Shown: positions 20,448 through 28,780 of the stretch, piece after piece
Position numbering within the stretch: the stretch's first letter is position 1
How the letters are laid out: each line of letters starts with the position of its first letter
Origin: Trichomonas vaginalis G3
Lineage: Eukaryota; Parabasalia; Trichomonadida; Trichomonadidae
DNA length: 64,000 nt
Assembly: GCF_026262505.1 (NCBI RefSeq)
Contig: NC_067205.1
Coordinates: forward strand, 6,200,001-6,264,000
Reading direction: 5' to 3'
The notes under the pieces: model-generated
What the model was told of the DNA's origin: nothing
The model's database searches: none
What the model saw: only the letters and a program-made list of their open reading frames with translations
Translations under genes and position numbers: made by a program

Positions 20448-20590
20448 CAAAATAAAAAAATAAAACTAACTTTATTTTTTCTATCTTAAGGAAATTCATG
20501 ACAAATTCAAGAGGTTAGAAAACATGTTAGAAAACATGTTAGATCTAACATGTTAACATAAACTTTATTTTTGGGTCCTTTACACTCATT

Positions 20591-20956
20591 ACGAAGAAGT
20601 CATGACAAAACATTTACGAAGAAGTCTTGACAAAACATTTACGAAGAAGTCTTGACAAAACATGTACGAAGAAGTTTTGACAAAACATGTACGAAGAAGT
20701 TTTGACAAAACATTTACGAAGAAGTTTTGACAAAACATTTACGAAGAAGTCTTGACAAAACATGTACGAAGAAGTCTTGACAAAACATTTACGAAGAAGT
20801 CTTGACAAAACATTTACGAAGAAGTCTTGACAAAACATGTACGAAGAAGTTTTGACAAAACATGTACGAAGAAGTTTTGACAAAACATTTACGAAGAAGT
20901 CTTGACAAAACATTTACGAAGAAGTCTTGACAAAACATTTACGAAGAAGTCTTGAC
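20591..20956. repeat. 25-bp tandem repeat, block 3
   Basis: Fourteen to fifteen copies of the 25-bp unit (ACGAAGAAGTCTTGACAAAA plus CATTT or CATGT). Higher-order order is visible, since a group of units is repeated in the same sequence of variants, pointing to expansion by unequal exchange. It is flanked by TTAGATCTAA palindromes at 20535-20552 and 20978-20993. Confidence 0.9.
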
Positions 20957-21013
20957 AAATTCATGAGGTTAGAAAACGTGTTAGATCTAACATGCTAACA
21001 TAAACATTATTTT

Positions 21014-21876
21014 TCAATACGTTTTCAGCACTTTTCCGTAGTTATATATGAAAGACAATTCGAGATAAAAGTCATAGTACAATGGAATAATATGTTGCAC
21101 ACCATTTGTTGTGAACCAAACTTGAAAGTCAGAGAAACTGTTACTAGGTGGTTCGTAGAATTTAGAAGCAAAGTCATAAAAGTCCTTACCAATACATAGA
21201 AAACTATTGTTGCTTGAACTGAAACTTGCATGACACATAACATTTTGAGGGTCAAACACGTTTCTATAAACTGTCAAATCTGCTGGTGGAAGTATAAATT
21301 TAAATGGACCATCTGGTGGTAATGGTTCGTTCTGGTTTAGTAACCGAAGAAATTGTGCCCAAGAACGTTTGTCTACTCCCCAAAATAAAAACTCTGTATC
21401 TCTTGGAGGGTTAATTTCAATCTTTTGAAATGAAACGGTGGAGTTCATCTTGTCATATTCTAGTTTCAGATAGTATGTTCCATTTAGTAAAGAGTCGTAT
21501 TTTTCTTGAAATTCCCAATAATATTTGTTCATTTGAGTTTGAAAGTCATTTAGAGTTTTCTCAAGACTTTCGTCTGAACGAACTGTAAAGATTCTCATTT
21601 CGTCAAATTTGTCTATTAGACCATCAGAACCTTTATACTGCCCATGAAAATATACTGCGAACATAAATGCGTTAGTTCTATTTGAAAACAAAACTCTTCT
21701 AAATCCTATTGCCTTTGCATCTGAAGGACTTTTGAAGCCAACGAATTGGATAGTCAAACCTGTATGCTTGGGATGAAATTTCTTCATCTGAAATAGTCCT
21801 ACCAGCATTTGTAAAGATATAGTCTAACGGTTTTGTATCTGCTACTTTTGTTCTTTGTTTTTTCAACCTGAAGCAT
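21014..21876 (-). pseudogene. constant-variable surface-type protein, paralogue 1 (PA)
   Basis: The region is related to 26347-27194 and to 62234-63082 in PC. Shared landmarks are TKPLDYIFTNAG, YRFDYPIRWL and AIGFRR near the start. Near the end it shares NVFDPQNVMCHASFSSSNNS, FYEPPSNSFSDFQVWFTTNG and LYYDFYLELSFIYNYGKV. The middle is strongly diverged. No enzyme motif is visible; position among spike and capsid-type genes suggests a virion surface or adaptor protein. About one interruption is visible near the start. Confidence 0.55.
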
Positions 21877-21981
21877 TTAATATATGTAAAAATATATTGT
21901 TTTAAAATGGTATGCCATTTCATATTTCTCATCTAACAAACAAGTTTCCCAACGGTCTTCTCCAACAAACTCAGCGTACAT
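21877..21981 (-). CDS. 34-residue ORF abutting the paralogue 1 gene
   Basis: ATG at 21981 opens MYAEFVGEDRWETCLLDEKY and 14 more residues, with the stop directly adjacent to the ATG at 21876 of the next gene. The start context TTTGAAATGTACG resembles the capsid gene start at 9166. It is too short to assign; it could be a leader ORF or a gene remnant. Confidence 0.35.
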   Translation of the reverse strand: MYAEFVGEDRWETCLLDEKYEMAYHFKTIYFYIY

Positions 21982-22024
21982 TTCAAATAAAATTAAAAAA
22001 TGTCACTTTTTAAAAAATAAATTT

Positions 22025-22276
22025 TTACTTCATGCAATGTTCACTAACATCGAAAGGCATGTCCATAAGACGTTCTTCTTCTAACCTCTCTAGTCTGTTT
22101 GGATAATTGGCACGTGCTGTTTCCAAATCCATTTCGTAGCGAAGACCAGACAATTTGTCATAGACTTTTATGGGTCTTCCCTTCCTATATTTAAACTTCT
22201 TCGAAACTCTCCAACCATATCTTTGCAACTCTGCTTTTATTCTAGCAGATTTTCTATCCATTCTATATGGGGGCAT
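22025..22276 (-). CDS. small basic hypothetical protein (PA)
   Basis: 83 residues, strongly basic in the first half (MPPYRMDRKSARIKAELQRY, then KKFKYRKGRPIKVYDKLSG), with an acidic Leu/Glu-rich helix after it. The start follows TTTTTATAAAAATGCC-type spacer sequence on the minus strand. It sits in a run of minus-strand small genes before the integrase. A nucleic-acid-binding role would fit the charge, but no family is recognised. Confidence 0.55.
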   Translation of the reverse strand: MPPYRMDRKSARIKAELQRYGWRVSKKFKYRKGRPIKVYDKLSGLRYEMDLETARANYPNRLERLEEERLMDMPFDVSEHCMK

Positions 22277-22307
22277 TTTTATAAAAAGAAAAAAAATTTT
22301 TTTTTCT

Positions 22308-22892
22308 TTACTTTACATAACCGCCTGCTGCCATAAGTCTTTGACGCCAACCCATACCAGCTAATGAAGGTTGACTTGGTTTAGTTTCCAAACTAAACTT
22401 TGGTTTTGGTTTATCTTCAGTTTTTGGTTTTTCTTCTTCTATCGGTTTTTCGTCACTTTTCGGTTTCTCTGACTTTACCTCACCTGCAGGAACAGTTGTG
22501 TCGTCAACATCTTCATAAATATCATATGCCATTTGTTTTTGTTTTCCTTTCAACTTTTTGTGTTTGTTGTAAAGTTTAGAATATTTCGACTCTAAGTCAA
22601 TGAGATGTTCTATAATGAACTGTTGGTCAGTGAAGTAAACTTTTCCATCTGTTGTCTCGAAAGCTCCTTCAGACTTCAATATTTTATTTGTGAGGGTCTG
22701 TTTCTTTTTTGAGATACTTGCCGTTCCATTTTTATGAAAAGTGACTTTGTAGTTAGGGTTTGTATTTCCAGACCTGGCACTTTCTATTATTGAATTTTTC
22801 TCTTCATCTGTAAGTTCTTTGACAGGTTTTGACAATGGTTCTGAACTTTTTGTTTGTGGTGTCAAATCTACCGTTTCAACTTCTTCGGTCAT
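22308..22892 (-). CDS. small Maverick protein family, long form (PA)
   Basis: 194 residues. The N-terminal half contains IIESARSGNTNPNYKVTFHK, then NGTASISKKKQTLTNKIL, matching the layout of the P0 protein at 2966-3208. A coiled-coil-prone helix follows (LIDLESKYSKLYNKHKKLKG). The C-terminal third is a Lys/Glu/Pro-rich low-complexity linker ending in GMGWRQRLMAAGGYVK. The start lies after TTTTTTTACTGAGATGAA, the same leader used by the next upstream gene at 23064. Confidence 0.6.
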   Translation of the reverse strand: MTEEVETVDLTPQTKSSEPLSKPVKELTDEEKNSIIESARSGNTNPNYKVTFHKNGTASISKKKQTLTNKILKSEGAFETTDGKVYFTDQQFIIEHLIDLESKYSKLYNKHKKLKGKQKQMAYDIYEDVDDTTVPAGEVKSEKPKSDEKPIEEEKPKTEDKPKPKFSLETKPSQPSLAGMGWRQRLMAAGGYVK

Positions 22893-22911
22893 TTCATCTC
22901 AGTAAAAAAAT

Positions 22912-23064
22912 TTAGTTTGGTTTGTTTTCAACTGGTTGTTGTTGTTTTTTAAGTCGGTCTAAAACTTCCTGAGGTATAGGAAGAACTTGACAAACACGTT
23001 GTGTAACTGCTGGAAGCCGACAAATCCATCTTGAACCCATTTGTCTCAATGCTGTATTGTTCAT
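22912..23064 (-). CDS. 50-residue protein MNNTALRQ (PA)
   Basis: This small frame starts at 23064 and begins MNNTALRQMGSRWICRLPAV, with a Pro-containing helix and a Gln-rich end. The leader TTTTTTACTGAGATGAAATG is the same as that of the downstream gene at 22892, which supports the start and the reality of the gene. No family is recognised. Confidence 0.5.
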   Translation of the reverse strand: MNNTALRQMGSRWICRLPAVTQRVCQVLPIPQEVLDRLKKQQQPVENKPN

Positions 23065-23083
23065 TTCATCTCAGTAAAAAACT

Positions 23084-23485
23084 TTACATTCCCCACGTTT
23101 GAGGCGGTTGAGGTTGGTTATTGTTTACCCATTGTTGTGCATGGTTATATCCTCTGTTAAAGAATCTTTCACCTTGGTCCATATAGTGTCCTGCTTGGTT
23201 ATAGTAGTCATTTGCTTTGTTATAATAGTTTCCTGCTTGTCTTCCTACATTGTCCATCCATCCTTGAACTTTTCCTCTTGTTTCAGGATTTGGAATAAGA
23301 TTTGTTGCATCTCGTGCTACATCCCAACCTTTCTGTACAGTTTGTATAATAAGTTGTGCTTTCTCTTTAAGTATACCTAATGTACTCAAAATCTTCCTTC
23401 CAACTCCAAATACACCTCTGGCTATTGTTCCCACTGCGGGCAAAAATCTGGATGCAACTCCTGCTAATGCGCCAAATAAACCCAT
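23084..23485 (-). CDS. amphipathic N-terminus protein, pVI-like candidate (PA)
   Basis: 133 residues. The first 35 (MGLFGALAGVASRFLPAVGT and onwards) form a hydrophobic, Gly/Ala-rich amphipathic helix pair. The rest is helical with YYNKANDYYNQAGHYMDQGE tandem-like segments and a Gln/Pro-rich tail. The type recalls adenovirus protein VI, a membrane-lytic internal capsid protein, and resembles other small proteins here (27199-27441, 59160-59375, 59400-59636). The start codon lies 17 bp from that of the divergent integrase gene. Confidence 0.5.
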   Translation of the reverse strand: MGLFGALAGVASRFLPAVGTIARGVFGVGRKILSTLGILKEKAQLIIQTVQKGWDVARDATNLIPNPETRGKVQGWMDNVGRQAGNYYNKANDYYNQAGHYMDQGERFFNRGYNHAQQWVNNNQPQPPQTWGM

Positions 23486-23502
23486 TTCTTATAGGATAAA
23501 AA
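23486..23502. promoter_or_regulatory. 17-bp bidirectional promoter candidate
   Basis: TTCTTATAGGATAAAAA is the whole gap between the divergent start codons of the pVI-like gene and the integrase. Both directions read a pyrimidine-rich or A-rich stretch with a TAT/ATA centre. Confidence 0.45.
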
Positions 23503-24462
23503 ATGACGAATCCAAACAAGGACCCCTATGTTTCTAAAGCGACAAAGAAAGCACTCATGGTAAAAATCTTTAGTTCAACACCAAATGCTTGGTTTATGGA
23601 TATCTTGGAAAACATTCCGAGAGTTAGAACAGATGGACCACCATACTGGCTAATATTTGTTGGTCAAAACACAAGATACTGTGAAGCCATACCATTATGG
23701 TCCAAAAATATTTTAGATGTGAAAACTGCTTTGACAATATTCGTTGACAAATACCATCCAACAAAACTGACATCTGACTGTGAAAGTTCTTTCAAATCAG
23801 ATGAGGTAAAAAACTATCTGCGTTCAAAAAATGTAAACCAATATTTCATTGTCGACCAAAACCATTCTGCTCTTGGTGTCATTGACGGTTGTATAAAAAT
23901 GTTAAGAGACTTAAACCAACCACAAGGTGGTGAAGCAAATGAAATGTCATATGACGACAAATATAGACACTTCTCCATGGCAAAGATGAGACAAGTTTTA
24001 AATATTTACAATAGCCGTAAACAAAAAGGTTTGGGAAACCACTCCCCCGAAGAAATGAAAAACAACCCTGACTTAGAGAAAGACTATATATTTAATAATT
24101 TAGTCAAAAGAGACAAACAAGAAAGAATGCCGGGCTTCAAACTTCAGAAAGGTGACAAAGTAAAAATAGAAATACCTAAACGCGACCCATATGAAAATAC
24201 TATTGACTATGACAACAATGGGAACCCGACAGGTACTCACATTCGTGTTCGTAAAAATAGAAGAAAGTATACAAGAGAATATTATGAAGTTTTAGGCAAA
24301 CATGGCAAAATGTACACACTGCAAGCAGAAGATAAAACTACTATTGTCAGACCTCGTTTCAAACTTGTCAAAGTTCAAGGTGGTATACTTTCAAAAACAG
24401 TTCCTAACAAATATAAGACAACTCCTGACGAATATGCTAAAGAAGTTGAAAATGACGACTAA
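23503..24462 (+). CDS. retroviral-type integrase (PA)
   Basis: Maverick integrases insert the element into host DNA using a DDE catalytic core. A 319-residue frame shows the first block WFMDILENIPRVR, the second LTSDCESSFKSDEV and the third NHSALGVIDGCIKMLRDLN in the usual spacing. A C-terminal SH3/chromo-like part follows (LQKGDKVKIEIPKR, then RKYTREYYEVLGKHGKMYTL and PRFKLVKV). Convergent overlap of 4 bp with the spike gene. The PB integrase (46592-48105) is strongly diverged. Confidence 0.85.
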   Translation: MTNPNKDPYVSKATKKALMVKIFSSTPNAWFMDILENIPRVRTDGPPYWLIFVGQNTRYCEAIPLWSKNILDVKTALTIFVDKYHPTKLTSDCESSFKSDEVKNYLRSKNVNQYFIVDQNHSALGVIDGCIKMLRDLNQPQGGEANEMSYDDKYRHFSMAKMRQVLNIYNSRKQKGLGNHSPEEMKNNPDLEKDYIFNNLVKRDKQERMPGFKLQKGDKVKIEIPKRDPYENTIDYDNNGNPTGTHIRVRKNRRKYTREYYEVLGKHGKMYTLQAEDKTTIVRPRFKLVKVQGGILSKTVPNKYKTTPDEYAKEVENDD

Positions 24463-26328
24463 GCAATTCTATACCATGCGTAAACTGTCATGTAAGGTGG
24501 CATGTATTCTTTACTTTGTCCCGTTGTTTGCGTATATCCTGAAACGAAATGTGTATGGTTTCCTTCTCCCTGCGTGTCATCCCAGTAACAATTTATAGCA
24601 AACTTAACGTCGTCTTTAACATCATATCCTTTACCTTTTGTCATTCCTGACCAATCCCAATATCTATGCTTATGCCAACCTGCTTGAGATGTACTTAAAT
24701 CTATGTAGTGACTGTGTGCAGGTAAATTTTCACCTGAAATCGTTTTACTTCCACCTGTTTCCTTTGAAGAGTTTGCACAATACAAAAACCTGTCGACTAT
24801 TTGTTCCCATGCACCAACACCAAACATTACTTGAGGACCTCTTGCTTCCATAGATGTATAAATAGAACCTACTGGGTTCATTAAATCAAACATATGAGAC
24901 ATTATAGGATTGTCTCTTTTGAACTTAAAATATAGTGCAACTATTTCAGGTTTCTTCTGGTTTGTGTCAGAATATTTTTTATAATATAATCTTATGTTTT
25001 CAGGGTAGGTAAAATCTTGACTATAATATTTATTTCTGTCATCTTCATAATAGTATACTATTCTCGTTTTTTTCTATTGCATTATATCTTTTATATCTAT
25101 AATAATCTAAATATAATGTTAGCTTTTGTTCATCTACATGTGGTGTTCTGACGTCATCTCCATAGTCATAATAATATGGTGCTGGAGCTGGGTCAGGCAA
25201 TGTCATATCTGTCATTTCATAAACTCTTAAATATTTCTTTTGTTCGTCTCCATATAAGTTTAAGTAGCAGTTGTTGTCTAATGGAACTTTAACTTGTGTA
25301 CCATCATTCTTTTTATAGCTTACATACATTTCATTGTTATTTTTCGGAATGAGTTTACACCGTGTACCATTTTCTAAGGACTGTACAAACTGCCATCTAA
25401 AATATTTATTTTCTTCATTGACAGAAAAGTCACCAACAATAGTTTCAATATTTTTTGTTCCTATCAAACTTTGGTATATTTCATTGACATATGTTTTATC
25501 TGCTTTATTTTCAAGGCTAACGTTTAAGTCTGTTATTTCAGAAGATGTATGTGTATGTCCAACAGCACTTTTCCTGTTTAAGGTTTCTTGTAAGTTTGTA
25601 ATATTTGCAATGGTATGTGTATGTCCAACGGCAGTTTTCCTGTTTAAGGTTTCTTGTAAGTTTGTAATATTTGCAATGGTATGTGTATGTCCAACGGCAG
25701 TTTTCCTGTTTAAGGTTTCTTGTAAGTTTGTAATATTTGCAATGGTATGTGTATGTCCAACGGCACTTTTCCTGTTTAAGGTTTCTTGTAAGTTTGTAAT
25801 ATTTGCAATGGTATGTGTATGTCCAACGGCACTTTTCCTGTTTAAGGTTTCTTGTAAGTCTGTTATTTCAGATATAGAATGTGTATGAGTCTTTTTAGAA
25901 TATTCGTTTTCAGCTCTCGTCACTTCACTTGACATTTTATTGTCAACATATGTTTTGTCTGCTAGTTCAGGATGAGTATGTTCTTTTGTTGCATAAGCAT
26001 TGTTAGCTCTTTCTTCTTCTTTTGCTATTGCATCGTCTACATATTCTTTGTCAGCTTTGTTGTCAACATCTGTTTTCAAAAGAAGTTCATTTATAGGTTT
26101 CTCGTTTAAAGTTCCTTTTGTTGGATTTATACAGACAGTATGGTTCTTATTGTCTTGAAACAGAAACTCATCTGTCATTGGGTTTATTGTCAGTTTTAAG
26201 TTTCCTTCTTTCAATGACTCAGATATCTTAGAATAGTTTGAAAAGTTTGTTGTGTTCTTATTTAGAGCTTGCATAATGAGTTGTCGGTTGTGTTGTATTT
26301 CTCTCATAGACGCTGTTTCATTTGACAT
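24459..26328 (-). pseudogene. phage tail-fibre-like spike region (PA)
   Basis: The region reads, from 26328 leftwards, an N-terminal helical segment, a PTKGTLNEKPINELLLK segment and KADKEYVDD linkers. Then come six units of a 22-residue shaft repeat (GHTHTIANITNLQETLNRK type), and a beta-rich part. The end has NPVGSIYTSM, W-x-Q-I-V-D-R-F-L-Y, GGSKTISGENLPAHSHYI, EGNHTHF and YMPPYMTVYAWYRI. That last block matches the C-terminal collar/baseplate domain common on phage tail fibres and gp10-type proteins. It would be a virion attachment spike. About one interruption is visible. Confidence 0.75.
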
Positions 26329-26346
26329 TTTTATTCTAGATAAAAT
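26329..26346. promoter_or_regulatory. 18-bp near-palindromic bidirectional promoter candidate
   Basis: TTTTATTCTAGATAAAAT is the complete gap between the start codons of the spike and the divergent gene at 26347. It is almost self-complementary around TCTAGA. The same spacer, inverted, lies at 63083-63100 in PC. Confidence 0.6.
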
Positions 26347-27194
26347 ATGCTTCCAATAGAAAAAGAAAATTCAAGAGTTGCTACAACTAAACCATTAGAT
26401 GAACTTTTTACTAATGTCGGTCAAAAGTTTGAGACAGAGACCGTAAAGCATGAAGGCTATCGTTTTGACTACCCATTAAGATGGCTAAGAGACCCATCGG
26501 TCACAAAAGCTATTGGCTTTCGTAGAATGAAGTTCATTTCAGAAGCCATACATGGTTTCCCATTTACGGTCGTTTTGAAGTTCGATACTATAACAAAGAA
26601 AAACGTATGTATGAGAAATTTGAACAGGGAAAACTTTTACAAGTTAGTTTGCTTGTAAACTTAGAAACAACTCTTCAAGCTTTTCAAGAAAAAATAAACG
26701 ATATCTATATCGAATATGCAAACCAGTATAACATTGACGAGGGAGAATACCATCTCGATATTATTTATGACAGGAAAAATGCAACTGTTAAAATCAATAG
26801 AATAGAAGACCTTGGAGAAAACGTTTATATTTCTACAAAATATAACAACTTGGCATGGTATAGATTTATGAGGATGTTAAATCAGCCTGCAGCATATCCA
26901 GTACACCCAGACTTTTATGAAGTCGAAAACCCTAATGGAACATATGAAAATGTTTTCGACCCAGCTGCTATTATTGTTCATGCTTCATTTTCTGGCGCCC
27001 AAAACTCTTTCTTATGCTTGGCAAATGACTTTTACGAAAAACCTACAAAGTTATACGAACCACCAAGTGGAAGTATTTCAGACTTTCAAGTATGGTTTAC
27101 TACAGATGGAAGAAAAAGAATAATTCCATTATACCATGCGTTTTACTTAGAACTTAGTTTCATATACAACTACTATCGAACGGTAAAAATATAA
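26347..27194 (+). pseudogene. constant-variable surface-type protein, paralogue 2 (PA)
   Basis: Divergent from the spike. The first about 60 residues (MLPIEKENSRVATTKPLDEL and onwards to KAIGFRRMKF) and the last about 80 (FDPAAIIVHASFSGAQNSFL to the end) are nearly or completely identical to the PC gene 62234-63082. The middle differs strongly. The end pattern SDFQVWFTT, IIPLY and FYLELSFIYNY is common to all three copies. The family is unknown; a spike-associated or receptor-facing virion protein is an inference. About one interruption is visible. Confidence 0.6.
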
Positions 27195-27198
27195 TTTT

Positions 27199-27441
27199 TT
27201 AATACGGTTGAGGTGTTGGATTTGGTTGCCAACTAGACTGTGGTGCAGGTTCAGGCTGTTGTATAACAGGAGCTTGCTCTTCTGGTTCAGGGTCTTTAGG
27301 TATAATACCAACAAACTGACCTACCCTTTTACCAATATTTTTGACACCGTTCCAAATTCCTCTTCCTACGGTTTTTATTCCATTCCATATACCTCTTCCA
27401 ACATTTCGAAAGAAGTTTCCTATCTTACTGAAGAAACCCAT
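27199..27441 (-). CDS. small amphipathic pVI-like peptide (PA)
   Basis: 80 residues. The first 45 are a repeated amphipathic helix: MGFFSKIGNFFRNVGRGIW, then NGIKTVGRGIWNGVKNIGKR, with aromatic and basic faces. After it comes a Pro/Gln-rich tail. The G-I-W-N-G-I/V-K repeats are reminiscent of the lytic helix of adenovirus protein VI (W-x-x-I-K-N motifs). The PC copy at 61987-62229 differs at only a few residues. Convergent with the gene ending at 27194. Leader GATTTTTACATATAGTAAA. Confidence 0.6.
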   Translation of the reverse strand: MGFFSKIGNFFRNVGRGIWNGIKTVGRGIWNGVKNIGKRVGQFVGIIPKDPEPEEQAPVIQQPEPAPQSSWQPNPTPQPY

Positions 27442-27459
27442 TTTACTATATGTAAAAAT

Positions 27460-27822
27460 CTAATGTCCGCCTAGTCTCTTACGTTTCCTGTTGAGTTCCA
27501 TAGCATTCTTTAACTGGAGCTCATACATTCTGTTTCTCCTCTGGTAGAAAACATATTCTGGGTCAACTCCTGTGTTCGCGTCATCTGCATAAAGTTGTTT
27601 ATATCCCACTTCAGGGTTTGTATAAAACTCTTTCCATCTCATATTTGCATACCATGGTGGCAAACCTAACGCAGCGTCATTTGACATGGCAGTTTGCATT
27701 TGTACATCTGTTGGCACTTGACCATAGTTTGCCATTGCAGTTTGTATTCTAACTTCATTTGGAATATTCTCTGGGTTTGGTTGTCCAGGTTGCTGTGCAT
27801 TCGCTAAGTTCTGTGCGTCCAT
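27460..27822 (-). CDS. hypothetical conserved PA/PC protein
   Basis: 120 residues: a Gln/Asn/Pro-rich start, two repeats of the kind RIQTAMANYGQVPTD and QMQTAMSNDAALG, then PPWYANMRWKEFYTNPEVGY, and a basic C-terminal helix ending RKRKRLGGH. It is conserved in PC (61607-61968). It lies between the amphipathic peptide and a small membrane-protein gene on the same strand with short gaps, so the three are probably expressed in concert. Function unknown. Confidence 0.6.
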   Translation of the reverse strand: MDAQNLANAQQPGQPNPENIPNEVRIQTAMANYGQVPTDVQMQTAMSNDAALGLPPWYANMRWKEFYTNPEVGYKQLYADDANTGVDPEYVFYQRRNRMYELQLKNAMELNRKRKRLGGH

Positions 27823-27845
27823 TTAATATTAGATAAAAATATCTC

Positions 27846-27977
27846 TTACGAGTACATATACTGAACATTTGCAGGCATTGGTTCATCTTCATATTCTCTG
27901 TACTTTTCTGCCACGTCAAAGAAATAAATGACACAATGGAAAAAACCTAAAACAAGTAGTCCTATTTCAAACCACAT
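27846..27977 (-). CDS. 43-residue single-span membrane protein (PA)
   Basis: ATG at 27977 opens MWFEIGLLVLGFFHCVIYFF, a clear transmembrane helix at the extreme N-terminus. A short acidic tail follows (EKYREYEDEPMP). It overlaps the end of the methyltransferase gene by 16 bp. PC has the same small gene at 61452-61583 with two residue differences, which supports that it is real. It could be a viral-type membrane anchor protein; the role is unknown. Confidence 0.6.
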   Translation of the reverse strand: MWFEIGLLVLGFFHCVIYFFDVAEKYREYEDEPMPANVQYMYS

Positions 27978-28780
27978 TTACTTACTAATAAAATTTCTTT
28001 GTTATGACACTTTCTCCGGTTTATAGGACCTCTCTCATATTCTATCTTGTCATATCTAAACTCATAGTCATGTATGTCCTCTAACCATCTCATAACGGTT
28101 TCCAAACCACTTTTATCGGATGTAAAGTAAAAGCATGGATGGTTATGTATAACGTCTAAAGTTTCTAAAGAGTCTCTCAAAGTCCAGTCTACTTGGTATT
28201 GAAAATCCCATGTGTTATAGAACGGCGGGTCCACTATAAAGAAAACATTTTCCTTGTCTTTATATTTTTCATACAACTCTGTCCAATAACATCTCACAAA
28301 CTCTATACCCTCAATATATTTTTCTATGTCCTCTTTGAAAACATTTGTATAGTTAAGATATAAAACTTTTGACATAAGTGTTTCAATGTCATGAACTCTT
28401 ATAGCACCACTATATAATAGTCTAGCAGATATACTATCCCAGTCCATATATTCTGCTTTTTTCAAAACCTCTCTCACAATATTTTTCTTATCTAATGGTA
28501 TACGTTCCATCTTACCTATAGGTATCTTTTCTTTTAACTCTTTCAATATATTGTTTGTGTCTGGAATATGTTTGAGACGGTCCATATAGTTGTCGAAGTC
28601 ATTGCATATAATCTTTGAGTCTGGGAATATTGTATGGCACAAATGGGATATATAGAAACTTCCACCGAACAAATCTACAAATGTTAGACCATTCGGTAGT
28701 TTCTTAAGTTCTCTCAATATAATATCTTTACATTTACTCTTATTTCCAAAGAACGGTAACGGTGGTTTTGTAAAATTCAT
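27962..28780 (-). CDS. DNA adenine N6-methyltransferase, D12 class (PA)
   Basis: 272 residues. Motifs fit the D12 (Dam/M.DpnIIA-type) class: an N-terminal SAM-site segment PPLPFFGNKSKCKDIIL, then FVDLFGGSFYISHL (F-x-G-G). The catalytic DPP[YF] appears as FIVDPPFYNTWDF near residue 180, and a C-terminal segment is NKEILLVSK. It transfers a methyl group from SAM to adenine in DNA. It is the first gene inside the right terminal repeat. PC carries the same gene in the same place, with about 13 residue differences counted by eye. It may mark element DNA or alter host chromatin. Confidence 0.85.
   Translation of the reverse strand: MNFTKPPLPFFGNKSKCKDIILRELKKLPNGLTFVDLFGGSFYISHLCHTIFPDSKIICNDFDNYMDRLKHIPDTNNILKELKEKIPIGKMERIPLDKKNIVREVLKKAEYMDWDSISARLLYSGAIRVHDIETLMSKVLYLNYTNVFKEDIEKYIEGIEFVRCYWTELYEKYKDKENVFFIVDPPFYNTWDFQYQVDWTLRDSLETLDVIHNHPCFYFTSDKSGLETVMRWLEDIHDYEFRYDKIEYERGPINRRKCHNKEILLVSKCGLK

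Noticed and set aside
20591-20956. Protein made of CFVKTS-type repeats on the minus strand
   Set aside because: The open frame is a by-product of a 25-bp tandem repeat whose length is not a multiple of three; there is no flanking domain or start context.
25334-25888. Plus-strand frame with CVCPTALFLFK repeats
   Set aside because: It is the antisense of the spike shaft repeats; the minus-strand reading has the recognisable fibre repeats.
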